Shown here: positions 46,590 through 54,313 of the stretch, piece after piece
Position numbering within the stretch: position 1 is the first letter of the stretch
Layout of the letters: the number at the start of each line of letters is the position of its first letter
NCBI GenBank assembly: GCA_003223245.1
Contig: QHYI01000104.1
Location: 88,532 to 152,531, forward strand
Reading direction: 5' to 3'
Origin: Acidobacteriota bacterium
Lineage (GTDB): Bacteria; Acidobacteriota; Terriglobia; Acidiferrales; UBA7541
DNA length: 64,000 bases
The notes under the pieces: generated by a model
Database searches by the model: none
Told to the model about the DNA's origin: nothing
What the model saw: only the letters and a program-made list of their open reading frames with translations
Position numbers and translations under genes: made by a program

Positions 46590-47693
46590 TCATCTGCCGG
46601 CGAAATTGTTCTTCTCGACAAAATCCACTAGCCAGTCGGCAACCTCCCCGGTGGTCTTGCCTCCACCGAGGTCAGGTGTTACGTAATTCTCCCGAAGCGC
46701 GGCGCGCACGGCAGCCCGGACTAACTCAGCCTGCGGCTTCCATCCAAGAAAATCGAGCATCATGGCTGAGGTCAGAACCGAGCCTAGTGGGTTTGCGATC
46801 CCTTTCCCGGCGATATTTGGCGCTGAACCGTGGACCGGCTCAAAGAGAGAGGTTTTGCCCGGATGGATGTTTCCCGAAGGTGCCAGCCCCAGACCGCCAG
46901 CAAGTTGCGCTCCGAGGTCGCTGATGATGTCGCCGAAGAGGTTGCACGTCACGATGACATCAAACTGTCCCGGGTCGCGCACGATTTCCATCGCCAGCGT
47001 GTCGATAAACAGGTGGCGGGAATCGATGTCCGGGTATTGCTGGCGGACTTCCTTGAACACGCGCTGCCAAAGACCATGCGCGAAGGTCATGGCATTGGAC
47101 TTGTCGCTCATGCACACGCGCTTCAAGCCGTTTTGCCCTGCATACTCGAACGCATAGCGAATAATCCGCTCGACCCCTTTACGGGAGTTGACGTCTTCCT
47201 GCACCGCAATCTCGTCGGGCGTGCCCTGCTTGAAGACTCCGCCCACGCCGACATACAGCCCCTCGGTGTTCTCGCGAAACACCATCAAACGAATGTCCTT
47301 TTCGGTGCGATCGCGAAGCGGCGTAAGGCGGTCGTCAAGCAGTTCCACGGGGCGCGCATTGACGTACAAATCCAGCTTGAAGCGCAAGCCGAGCAGAATG
47401 TCGGCCGCGTGCTGATTCGAGGGAACTCGCGGATCGCCTAATGCCCCAAAGAGGATGGCGTCAAATTCGTCGCGCAGCAGTTCAACCGCGCCGGGCGGCA
47501 GCGTCACGCCCTCGCGCAAAAACTTGTCGGCGCCCCAGTCAAACTCGACGAACTCCATCGGCCGACGGGCGGCAGCGCGCACCGCCTTCAACACTTTCAC
47601 TGCCTGCGGTGTGACTTCAGTTCCGATGCCATCGCCAGCAATCACCGCGATGCGTGCCTTCGGACCTCCGTTTCGCATGGGCACTCCAGCCAA
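46590..47693 (-). CDS. leuB: 3-isopropylmalate dehydrogenase-type beta-decarboxylating dehydrogenase
   Basis: A 367-residue NAD-dependent dehydrogenase of the isocitrate/isopropylmalate family. IAVIAGDGIGTEVTPQAVKV is the N-terminus, the substrate loop is KLDLYVNARPVELL, catalytic Tyr and Lys segments are NTEGLYVGVGG and VCMSDKSNAM, and the NAD-binding GSAPNIAGKGIANP is typical of LeuB and tartrate dehydrogenase. The best start is a TTG at 47693 behind GGAGGAGGGCGC; ATG at 47678 is an alternative. No other leucine gene is nearby, so tartrate/malate-type substrates remain possible. Confidence 0.85.
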   Translation of the reverse strand: MAGVPMRNGGPKARIAVIAGDGIGTEVTPQAVKVLKAVRAAARRPMEFVEFDWGADKFLREGVTLPPGAVELLRDEFDAILFGALGDPRVPSNQHAADILLGLRFKLDLYVNARPVELLDDRLTPLRDRTEKDIRLMVFRENTEGLYVGVGGVFKQGTPDEIAVQEDVNSRKGVERIIRYAFEYAGQNGLKRVCMSDKSNAMTFAHGLWQRVFKEVRQQYPDIDSRHLFIDTLAMEIVRDPGQFDVIVTCNLFGDIISDLGAQLAGGLGLAPSGNIHPGKTSLFEPVHGSAPNIAGKGIANPLGSVLTSAMMLDFLGWKPQAELVRAAVRAALRENYVTPDLGGGKTTGEVADWLVDFVEKNNFAGR

Positions 47694-47836
47694 GCGCCCT
47701 CCTCCTCGACGGCCGCAGCGAACCGCTCAAACAAACACCTCAGTTTATTTGACGGCGCTATTCTTCCATTAAAGGCAGGCTCGCGCCAAGTCTCGGCGCG
47801 CCGTGAGAAGGAATCGCGGTCAGAATTCGGATGGCA

Positions 47837-48049
47837 TTATTTCAGCTTGGCAAATTCCGCGCGCGCGGCTCTGAGCACGGGAATGTCGGAGTCGGCGGTC
47901 TTCCAAAGTTCGAAGAAGCGCTGGTAGGAGCTGCGCGCCCCATTTGCGGAACCTGACATAGCCTGGGCGCGGGCCTGCCCCAACAGACCGAGCGCCCCGG
48001 ACCAGCAATTCCCGACGATTCCTCGGCTATCGCTGAGCTTCTGAAACTC
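47837..48049 (-). pseudogene. Detached C-terminal fragment of the TPR protein
   Basis: About 70 residues (VEFQKLSDSRGIVGNC to ARAEFAKLK) read as the last TPR-like helices of the gene upstream (48052-49701), but in a shifted frame that begins right where that gene stops. A segment of roughly 25-30 residues seems to be missing at the junction. No independent start signal is visible. Confidence 0.55.
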
Positions 48050-48051
48050 CA

Positions 48052-49701
48052 CTAGGGGTAACTCAGATTACCGATGAGCTGCCCGCGTTCGTAAGGCTTC
48101 GCGGTCTCAAGCGACTCAACCGCTTGCGCGGGCTTCTGAGCCACCAGGTTGGCTTGCGCGCGAATGGTGGGCAGCCAGGCCGATTGCACCAGAGTATTCG
48201 ACACATGCGTGGCCGCTAGATCGGCGAGCATGGCCTTTGCGCGGGCCGAGTCACCGGTGCGAGCTAATACCAAAATTGCGAGGATCTGAGCATCGCGACT
48301 GTTGGGGGCCAGATCGAGCATCTGATCCGCCCCTGCTCGGGCCCCTTGCATTTTGCCGTAGACCGCATCACGCAGCGCGCTGAGCCCCTGCCAAATGGCG
48401 GCAGGTTCGGCAAGGTTGGCGGCCTGCGCGACCTGCACGGCGCGGCGGGAGAGTTCCTGCGCCCTCTGCAGATGCCCCGCGTACGCTTCCGTGTCTGCCT
48501 GCAGGGCAAGCATGGCGTCTTCGCCCCCGGCCTTGCCGACCGACCATTCCATCTCCTGCCGCATGCCCTGGTCGTCGCCCCGAAGAAAAGCCAGGGCATA
48601 AAGGGCCGTATGCATGGCGGTATCGTCCAGTTTTCGAGAAAATCCCAGGTTAATGATGTTGCGGGCTTCCTCGAGACGCAGCAGCGCGATGTCCGCCGCC
48701 GCAACGTTTTCATACCAGGCAACGCTCCCGGCATCGAGGCGCAGCGCTTGCGACGCAAAGTTGGCGGCTTGCTCGTAGTCCCCGACCAGGAAATACTCCG
48801 ACGCCAGATTGCCCTTGGCGATGTCGTCCCGGGGGTAGAGTTCGACCCATTGTTGGTAGCTTTGAATGGCTTTGCGGATGTCTCCCGTGCCCAGGTCGTA
48901 GTAGAGCGTGGTGATGTGCAGGCGGTCGCGGACGGTTTGCCGGTCAGCAAGCTCGAAGGCCTGGCGGATGTTGTCGGTAGCCAGCGCGTTCTGGTTCAGG
49001 TTGTAATAACTGACGGCAAGATTGGAGCGGGCAAGGGCAAACCGGGGATCGAGTTCAATCGCTTTCTTCAGGGCGGGAACAGCCTCGAGCGAACCTGACT
49101 CATGGGTCAGCCGCCGGCCTTCGGCAAAGGATTGCAGGGCGTCCACCGACGAACTGCTCGCGCGCTCGAGAGGCACATTGAAGGTTCTCAGCGAATCCGC
49201 AGTTTCGCCGAGTTCGCTGCGTAATTTCGCTGCCGCGTCTCCCAGTGCATGGACCACTCCATCTTTCCCCTTGGATTCGGTCGTTACCCTGGCAATCTCT
49301 CTGGAAGTGGCGCACTGGAAGGTGTTCAGCTTTAACCCATAACTGCTGCTGTCTTTAGTAATAGCTCCCGTCAGGAACACGGTTGCTCCTAGCTGCGAAC
49401 AGAGCTTAGGAGCGAACTCGCGCGTTACCGGAGTGCTTATGGGGAGCCCTTGGGAACGCAGTGTTTCGTCCACCTTTGCGGCAGAGATCAGATTCAGCAA
49501 AGGCGACTGCGCCAGGCCAATGGACAAAGCCTCTCGCAGGGACCCCTCGAAAACGGGATCGCCGGTGGAGTTTGCAAAGTCACCGACCAGCAGGGTGTCC
49601 TTGTCTGTGAGCTTCACGTTCTGGGCGCGATACCAGTAAGCTCCTGCCGAGAGCGAGAGAAGGATGAGAAGCAGCGCCGCAAGGATGAGCTTGGTCCTCA
49701 T
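48052..49701 (-). CDS. Membrane-anchored TPR sensor-like protein, C-terminus truncated
   Basis: A 549-residue protein with one N-terminal membrane helix (LILAALLLILLSLSAGAYWY), an extracytoplasmic domain beginning TDKDTLLVGDFANSTGDPVF (about 30-190) and a long array of TPR helices. In acidobacteria this layout is usually the outer half of a Ser/Thr kinase or winged-helix regulator; here the signalling domain is absent and the protein starts at the membrane helix. It stops at a TAG after NLSYP, and the rest of the TPR region follows in another frame. The start ATG has GAAAGG ten bases upstream; a longer form from 49770 is possible. Confidence 0.75.
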   Translation of the reverse strand: MRTKLILAALLLILLSLSAGAYWYRAQNVKLTDKDTLLVGDFANSTGDPVFEGSLREALSIGLAQSPLLNLISAAKVDETLRSQGLPISTPVTREFAPKLCSQLGATVFLTGAITKDSSSYGLKLNTFQCATSREIARVTTESKGKDGVVHALGDAAAKLRSELGETADSLRTFNVPLERASSSSVDALQSFAEGRRLTHESGSLEAVPALKKAIELDPRFALARSNLAVSYYNLNQNALATDNIRQAFELADRQTVRDRLHITTLYYDLGTGDIRKAIQSYQQWVELYPRDDIAKGNLASEYFLVGDYEQAANFASQALRLDAGSVAWYENVAAADIALLRLEEARNIINLGFSRKLDDTAMHTALYALAFLRGDDQGMRQEMEWSVGKAGGEDAMLALQADTEAYAGHLQRAQELSRRAVQVAQAANLAEPAAIWQGLSALRDAVYGKMQGARAGADQMLDLAPNSRDAQILAILVLARTGDSARAKAMLADLAATHVSNTLVQSAWLPTIRAQANLVAQKPAQAVESLETAKPYERGQLIGNLSYP

Positions 49702-49878
49702 GCAATGGAAACCTTTCGGGGTGAGAGTGAACTGGCGGCTAACGGGCTCGCGTCCCAGTCGGATCCTCAAACCATGCGCTGCGGGAAATAACCGGAGGGC
49801 CGTGCCGACTTGGTTTGATGGTAGGGGTCCAGCACCGCACCCGTCAATGCCGTTTCACACCGCAGTTACCTAACAGTA

Positions 49879-50838
49879 TCAGCTTTCACGGGGCACTCGG
49901 CTGGACTCGATCCCGTACACTCCGCCGAGCGCCATCACTCCGCCCAGCACCTGTCGCCACGAACCCATTTCTCCCAGCAGGAGAATCCCAAGGACGGTTG
50001 CCAAGACCGGGAGCAGGTAGGTGAATGCCGCTAACTGCGAGGCTTCTAGGTAACGAAGCAGCCAGAAATAGAACACATAAGCCAAAGCCGAGCTGAAGAC
50101 TGCCATATACGCGACAGCCGCCCAAGCGCGCCAAGGCTGTTTCCAATGAGCGGTCGTAGAAAAAGTCCACGCTTTGTGAATCGCTAAGGGAAGCACAATA
50201 AGTGCGCCGGCAAAATGATTAAACGCGGTCATGGTCAACGAGTCGTACTTCTCCGCTACGCGCTTTCCGAGCACCGCATACATGGCTAACCCAAGCGACC
50301 CGGCCATGGTGATGGCATCGCCCTCGAGCGACGCCGAGTGCACGGAGATCCCGTTTTCCGACGCGAGCACTGCGACTCCAGCCAGAGCCATAAGCATCCC
50401 CACAACTTTGTGGCCGGTGGCGCGTTCCAGGCCGAAAAGGACCGCCAGCACGAGAATGTAGATTGGCCCCAATCCCACAATCACGGCGGAATGGCTAACG
50501 TGCGTAAAATACAAACCAATCGTGAAGCACATCTGATTTACGGTCACACCGAAGAAACCGAGGTACAGGAAAGTCCAGAGATCGCGTCGACGGAACCCAC
50601 GGCGGCGAAGCTCCGCCGCCTCAGCGAACGCCTTCAGCTTCGAGCAAGAGAAATACACCGGAATCATCACTACGCCCGCCAGCACCACGCGGAAAGAAGC
50701 CATGGCCAAAGGTGGCAGATAGAGAAGCCCGATTTTTGCCGCGATGAAGTTGACCGCCCAAACCACGACCAAAATACCGATGCCCGACGCAATCGCAGGG
50801 CGGCTCGGAGCGCGGCCCGTAGACGAGGCAACCTCCAC
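49879..50838 (-). CDS. EamA/DMT-family transporter
   Basis: A 319-residue inner-membrane protein with about ten helices arranged as two EamA repeats (IASGIGILVVVWAVNFIAAK and SASLEGDAITMAGSLGLAMY begin the halves). DMT transporters export or import small metabolites such as amino acids. The start is GTG at 50838, four bases after the racemase stop; a start at 50907 would overlap that gene by 65 bases. As last gene of the mazG-GNAT-racemase set it may move the amino acid substrates or products, which is inference. Confidence 0.85.
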   Translation of the reverse strand: MEVASSTGRAPSRPAIASGIGILVVVWAVNFIAAKIGLLYLPPLAMASFRVVLAGVVMIPVYFSCSKLKAFAEAAELRRRGFRRRDLWTFLYLGFFGVTVNQMCFTIGLYFTHVSHSAVIVGLGPIYILVLAVLFGLERATGHKVVGMLMALAGVAVLASENGISVHSASLEGDAITMAGSLGLAMYAVLGKRVAEKYDSLTMTAFNHFAGALIVLPLAIHKAWTFSTTAHWKQPWRAWAAVAYMAVFSSALAYVFYFWLLRYLEASQLAAFTYLLPVLATVLGILLLGEMGSWRQVLGGVMALGGVYGIESSRVPRES

Positions 50839-50842
50839 GGAC

Positions 50843-51949
50843 TCAGACCAATCGCTCTTTGCGAACCGTGAGTTTTTCGATGAGGTCGAGCCGCGGCTCG
50901 AATCCAATGCCGGGTCCGGTAGGTACGCGAATCGTTCCCTGCGCCGACACCGTGACTTCCGGAGAGATGATGTCTTCTGCCCAATAGCGTTTGCTGGCGG
51001 TCACGTCGCCTGGGAGCGAGAAATTTGGCAGCGTGGCTAGCGCAATATTGTGCGCGCGCCCAATCCCGGATTCGAGCATGCCGCCGCACCACACGGGAAT
51101 GGCGTGCTGCTGGCAGAGATCGTGTATTCGGCGAGACATCGTAAAGCCACCCACGCGGCCGAGCTTGATATTAATGATCCTGCATGCGCCAAGCTCCACT
51201 GCCGCGCGCGCCTGCTCCTCGCTGTGAATGCATTCGTCGAGACAAATCGGCGTTTCGAGTTGCTTCTGAAGCTCGATGTGGCTGTACAGATCATCCCAAC
51301 CGAGCGGCTGTTCCATCATCATCAGGTAGAAGCCGTCGAGCTGCTTCAAAAGTGCAAAATCTGCAAGCGTGTAAGCGGAGTTGGCGTCAACCATTAGTTT
51401 GATTCGCGGGAATTCCTGTCGCAAACAGCGCACTTGCTCCAGGTCTTTTCCCGGCTTGATCTTGATCTTGATGCGCTGGTAGCCGGCCGCCAGCTCCTTC
51501 TTCACCGCCGCCACTAACTCGTCGAGCGAATCCCTGATCCCGATCGATACGCCGCAAGCAATTTCTTCGCGCGTTCCACCAATCAGCTTCGCTAGCGGAA
51601 CGCCCTTCTGCTTGGCCTCCGCGTCCCACACCGCGGCTTCCAGGCAACCCTTAGCCATGTTGTGTCCGCGTACGCGCTTGAGGAGATTCCACACTTCGCA
51701 AGCGGAGTTGAATTTCTTGCCCTTCAACATCGGCCACAAAAAATCGCGCAAGATCGGCCAGGCGGTATCCGCATACTCCGGGCTGTAGAATGGCGCTTCC
51801 GCCGCCACGCATTCGCCCCAGCCGGTCACGCCGTCTACCTTCGCCTCCAGCAAAACAATGCGCCGAACCTCGAGGCGGTCCATGCTGGTTTCAAACGGCG
51901 CCACCAGTTTCATGGATAATTCACGAAGCGTGATCTCTTGAATTTTCAT
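50843..51949 (-). CDS. menC: Enolase-superfamily o-succinylbenzoate synthase/N-succinylamino acid racemase
   Basis: A 368-residue member of the MenC type 2/NSAR group. The capping domain starts with ITLRELSMKLVAPFETSMDR and ends near VTGWGECVAA; the barrel carries the first catalytic lysine pair (YQRIKIKIKPGKD), metal ligands in MVDANSAYTL, MMEQPLGWDDL and CLDECIHSEE, and the second lysine in NIKLGRVGGF. Enzymes of this group make o-succinylbenzoate for menaquinone or racemise N-succinylamino acids. No men gene is in the window and a GNAT acyltransferase gene is 31 bases upstream, so the racemase role is favoured; the symbol reflects family only. Confidence 0.85.
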   Translation of the reverse strand: MKIQEITLRELSMKLVAPFETSMDRLEVRRIVLLEAKVDGVTGWGECVAAEAPFYSPEYADTAWPILRDFLWPMLKGKKFNSACEVWNLLKRVRGHNMAKGCLEAAVWDAEAKQKGVPLAKLIGGTREEIACGVSIGIRDSLDELVAAVKKELAAGYQRIKIKIKPGKDLEQVRCLRQEFPRIKLMVDANSAYTLADFALLKQLDGFYLMMMEQPLGWDDLYSHIELQKQLETPICLDECIHSEEQARAAVELGACRIINIKLGRVGGFTMSRRIHDLCQQHAIPVWCGGMLESGIGRAHNIALATLPNFSLPGDVTASKRYWAEDIISPEVTVSAQGTIRVPTGPGIGFEPRLDLIEKLTVRKERLV

Positions 51950-51980
51950 AACTGCCCCGGCGGAAACCCTTCTTAAAATC

Positions 51981-52721
51981 TCAGAAGTCGCTCCAAGGAG
52001 CCAGCAAATAGGCCCGGCTGCCCGGTCCGCCGCGCAACGCCACCGCGGCGTATCCCTTGGCAAACCAGTGGGCGAACTCTTCCCGGAGCCGCGCCTGCAC
52101 TTTCTCGATCCCCGGCGAATTTTCCTGCTGCCAGCGGTCCAAATCAGCAGCCAAATCAATGACTGCCGGCGCTTCGGCTGGCTCTTTTGCGAGGTTTTGG
52201 ATCGCCGCAACCGCGCGCGCCGAGTCGAGATGCCACTCCACCAGCAAGCGGTCCGTCGCCAAGCCACGATGCAGCGGGCTGGTTGTGGTGCCGTAAAGAT
52301 TCGGAAGATATTGCCTGCAGATCGCTCCCAGGCGGTTCAAATTGAAGTGCGCGTTGCGCAATTCCAAAGGATCAAAGGTCCATTGAATCAGGCGGATTCC
52401 TCGGCTCAGCGCCTCATCGCGCTGGAAAAGTTTCAGCATGCGCCCAACGCCCCGGTCGCGACAATTGCTCAGCACGCCGGTCATGTGCGAATGAAGATAC
52501 GGTACGTGATCCTGCAAGCCTGCGATCGCAAGCGTGTAACCGATCATGCGTCCGTTATCGAACGCGCCAAGCACCTGGCCGCCCGTATGCGCCGCCACCA
52601 CAAACATTGTCACCGGCTCGACTTCCAGGTCCGCCTCGCCCCAAATCTGCCGCTGCAGTTCCACGCAGCAGTGGAACTCCTCGAGCGTCTCGCACTTGCG
52701 CACCTGAATGTCCCCGCTCAT
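51981..52721 (-). CDS. GNAT-family acyltransferase (COG3375 type)
   Basis: A 246-residue protein with a GNAT fold: IQVRKCETLEEFHCCVELQR at the N-terminus, the acceptor-side strand GQVLGAFDNGRMIGYTLAIA and the CoA pyrophosphate loop in CRDRGVGRMLKLFQRDEAL (RGVG in place of Q/RxxGxG/A). The segment IQWTFDPLELRNAHFNLNRL is characteristic of this subgroup, which is often found beside NSAR-type racemases. It would acylate (perhaps succinylate) amino acids with an acyl-CoA. The start overlaps the mazG stop (ATGA), and the racemase follows after 31 bases. Confidence 0.82.
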   Translation of the reverse strand: MSGDIQVRKCETLEEFHCCVELQRQIWGEADLEVEPVTMFVVAAHTGGQVLGAFDNGRMIGYTLAIAGLQDHVPYLHSHMTGVLSNCRDRGVGRMLKLFQRDEALSRGIRLIQWTFDPLELRNAHFNLNRLGAICRQYLPNLYGTTTSPLHRGLATDRLLVEWHLDSARAVAAIQNLAKEPAEAPAVIDLAADLDRWQQENSPGIEKVQARLREEFAHWFAKGYAAVALRGGPGSRAYLLAPWSDF

Positions 52722-53671
52722 TTCCGCGCCTTTGCCAGCTCGTTGATCTCTGACTTCCCTTCCCTGTTTTTGGTCGCAACCCACAGCGCTTCCATCTCCC
52801 CACGCTGAAGGTCTTTGAATTCGCGGCCGGACTTGCGCGCCATCGCTTCCATGGCGCGAAACCGTCGCGAGAATTTCGCATTCGCTTTCTTGAGCGCAAT
52901 CTCCGGGTCCACGTGCAGGAATCGCGCGAGATTTACCGCCGCAAACAGGAGATCGCCCATTTCTTCTTCCCATCTCTGCTTGTCCTTGTCGTTTAGCGCG
53001 ATTTCCAACTCCGCCGTTTCTTCGCGGATCTTGTCAATGACCCCGTCTGCATTGTCCCAATCAAAACCGATTCGCGAAGCCTTGCGCGTCAGCTGAAATC
53101 CTTCAAGCGTTGCGGGCAGGGCGCGAGAAACGCCGTCTAGCAGCGAAGGTGCCTCCGTCTGAGTTTCTCTGCCCTCGCCGTGTCCCTTGCTTGCTCGCCG
53201 CTCTTCGGCTTTGATCTGCTCCCAGTTCCTCAGCACTTCCGCCGAGTCCTTAGCCCTAACCTCTCCAAAAACGTGCGGGTGCCGGCGGATCATCTTGTCG
53301 TGAATTTCGCGGATCACGTCGGCCACGCCGAAGCGGCCCTGTTCGCGCGCAATCTGCGAATGAAAAACAATCTGCAGGAGCAAATCCCCCATTTCTTCGG
53401 CAAACTTCGCGTCGTTTCCCGTGTCGAGAGCTTCCAGGACCTCGTAAGCCTCTTCCAAAAGATAAGTCCGCAGGCTGTGATGGGTTTGCTCACGGTCCCA
53501 AGGGCAGCCTCCGGGGGCCCGCAGCCTCGCTTGCACGGCGACGAGTTTTTCAAACCATTCGCCGGGAGTCAATTGTTTCACCTTCGCACCGCGTGTCTTC
53601 GCCGCGTGCTTCTTGCTTCTTTGGCTGTTTTGTTTCCTTTGTGCGGGCATCGGTTTGTCGGCTCTTGGCAA
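52718..53671 (-). CDS. mazG: Nucleoside triphosphate pyrophosphohydrolase MazG
   Basis: A 317-residue housecleaning enzyme that hydrolyses nucleoside triphosphates to monophosphates and pyrophosphate. It has two MazG domains: the first at about residues 50-165 (PWDREQTHHSLRTYLLEEAY, EEMGDLLLQIVFHSQIA) with the E-x-x-E and E-x-x-D metal motifs, and the second from about 195 (RIGFDWDNADGVIDKIREET, EEMGDLLFAAVNLARFL). The N-terminal 35 residues are Lys/Arg-rich and unusual. Upstream lies the divergent DUF1844 gene. Confidence 0.94.
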   Translation of the reverse strand: MPRADKPMPAQRKQNSQRSKKHAAKTRGAKVKQLTPGEWFEKLVAVQARLRAPGGCPWDREQTHHSLRTYLLEEAYEVLEALDTGNDAKFAEEMGDLLLQIVFHSQIAREQGRFGVADVIREIHDKMIRRHPHVFGEVRAKDSAEVLRNWEQIKAEERRASKGHGEGRETQTEAPSLLDGVSRALPATLEGFQLTRKASRIGFDWDNADGVIDKIREETAELEIALNDKDKQRWEEEMGDLLFAAVNLARFLHVDPEIALKKANAKFSRRFRAMEAMARKSGREFKDLQRGEMEALWVATKNREGKSEINELAKARK

Positions 53672-53788
53672 TGTGAATCAAATGTTCCACTCTAAGGGGC
53701 AACCGGTACTTTTACAAGGCGTTCCGGCGACTTGCGCCGGCCAGCCATGTTAAACTGAAAATCGAATTTTTCACTTGGGGAATGCACC

Positions 53789-54259
53789 TTGTCTGACCAC
53801 AAACAGGATGAAACATTTCGCGTTATTGACCGCCGCCCTTTCACTTCCGAGGGCGAACTGCGCAAAGACGTCGTGAAAGAGGAGCGCGAAGCCAAAGTGG
53901 ACACCGCCAAGACCGCGCCAGCCGAGCAAGCGAAGGCGCCTGCGAATCCTCCCCCCGCCGACGCGCCTCAACGCGCGCCCGCGTTCGAAAGCCTCGTGCG
54001 CATGCTGGGGCAGAACGCCGCGATGGTCCTGGGCGCGTACGCCGACCCGCGCACCGGCCAGCCCATGATTGATCCCGAGGCGGCGCGCGAACTGATCGAC
54101 ATGCTCGATGCCTTGCACGAAAAGACCAAGGGCAATCTGGCGCCGGAAGAAGAAAATCTCCTTCTGGACTTGCTCGGCAAGCTCAAGCTGACTTACGTGG
54201 AGATTAATCAGGCGGTGGCTGCGCAAGCATCGACAAAAGCGAAAGCCAAAACGCGCTGA
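53789..54259 (+). CDS. DUF1844 domain protein
   Basis: A 156-residue cytoplasmic protein. A charged, Ala/Pro-rich N-terminal half (residues 1-62) leads to the DUF1844 core: FESLVRMLGQNAAMVLGAYA, then DPEAARELIDMLDALHEKTK and EENLLLDLLGKLKLTYVEIN. The domain function is unknown; it is common in acidobacteria and relatives. The start is TTG at 53789, about nine bases after TTGGGG. It precedes the MBL-RibF fusion by 54 bases on the same strand and may share its transcript. Confidence 0.85.
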   Translation: MSDHKQDETFRVIDRRPFTSEGELRKDVVKEEREAKVDTAKTAPAEQAKAPANPPPADAPQRAPAFESLVRMLGQNAAMVLGAYADPRTGQPMIDPEAARELIDMLDALHEKTKGNLAPEEENLLLDLLGKLKLTYVEINQAVAAQASTKAKAKTR

Positions 54260-54313
54260 GCGGGCACGCCACGCCGCTCCCGAGCGTTCCCCGATTTCTG
54301 CGGCTCGTTCAAG

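Noticed and set aside
50843-51949. A menaquinone biosynthesis role for the MenC-like gene
   Set aside because: Not excluded, but no other men gene is present and the GNAT partner favours N-acylamino acid racemisation, so it was not adopted as the main call.
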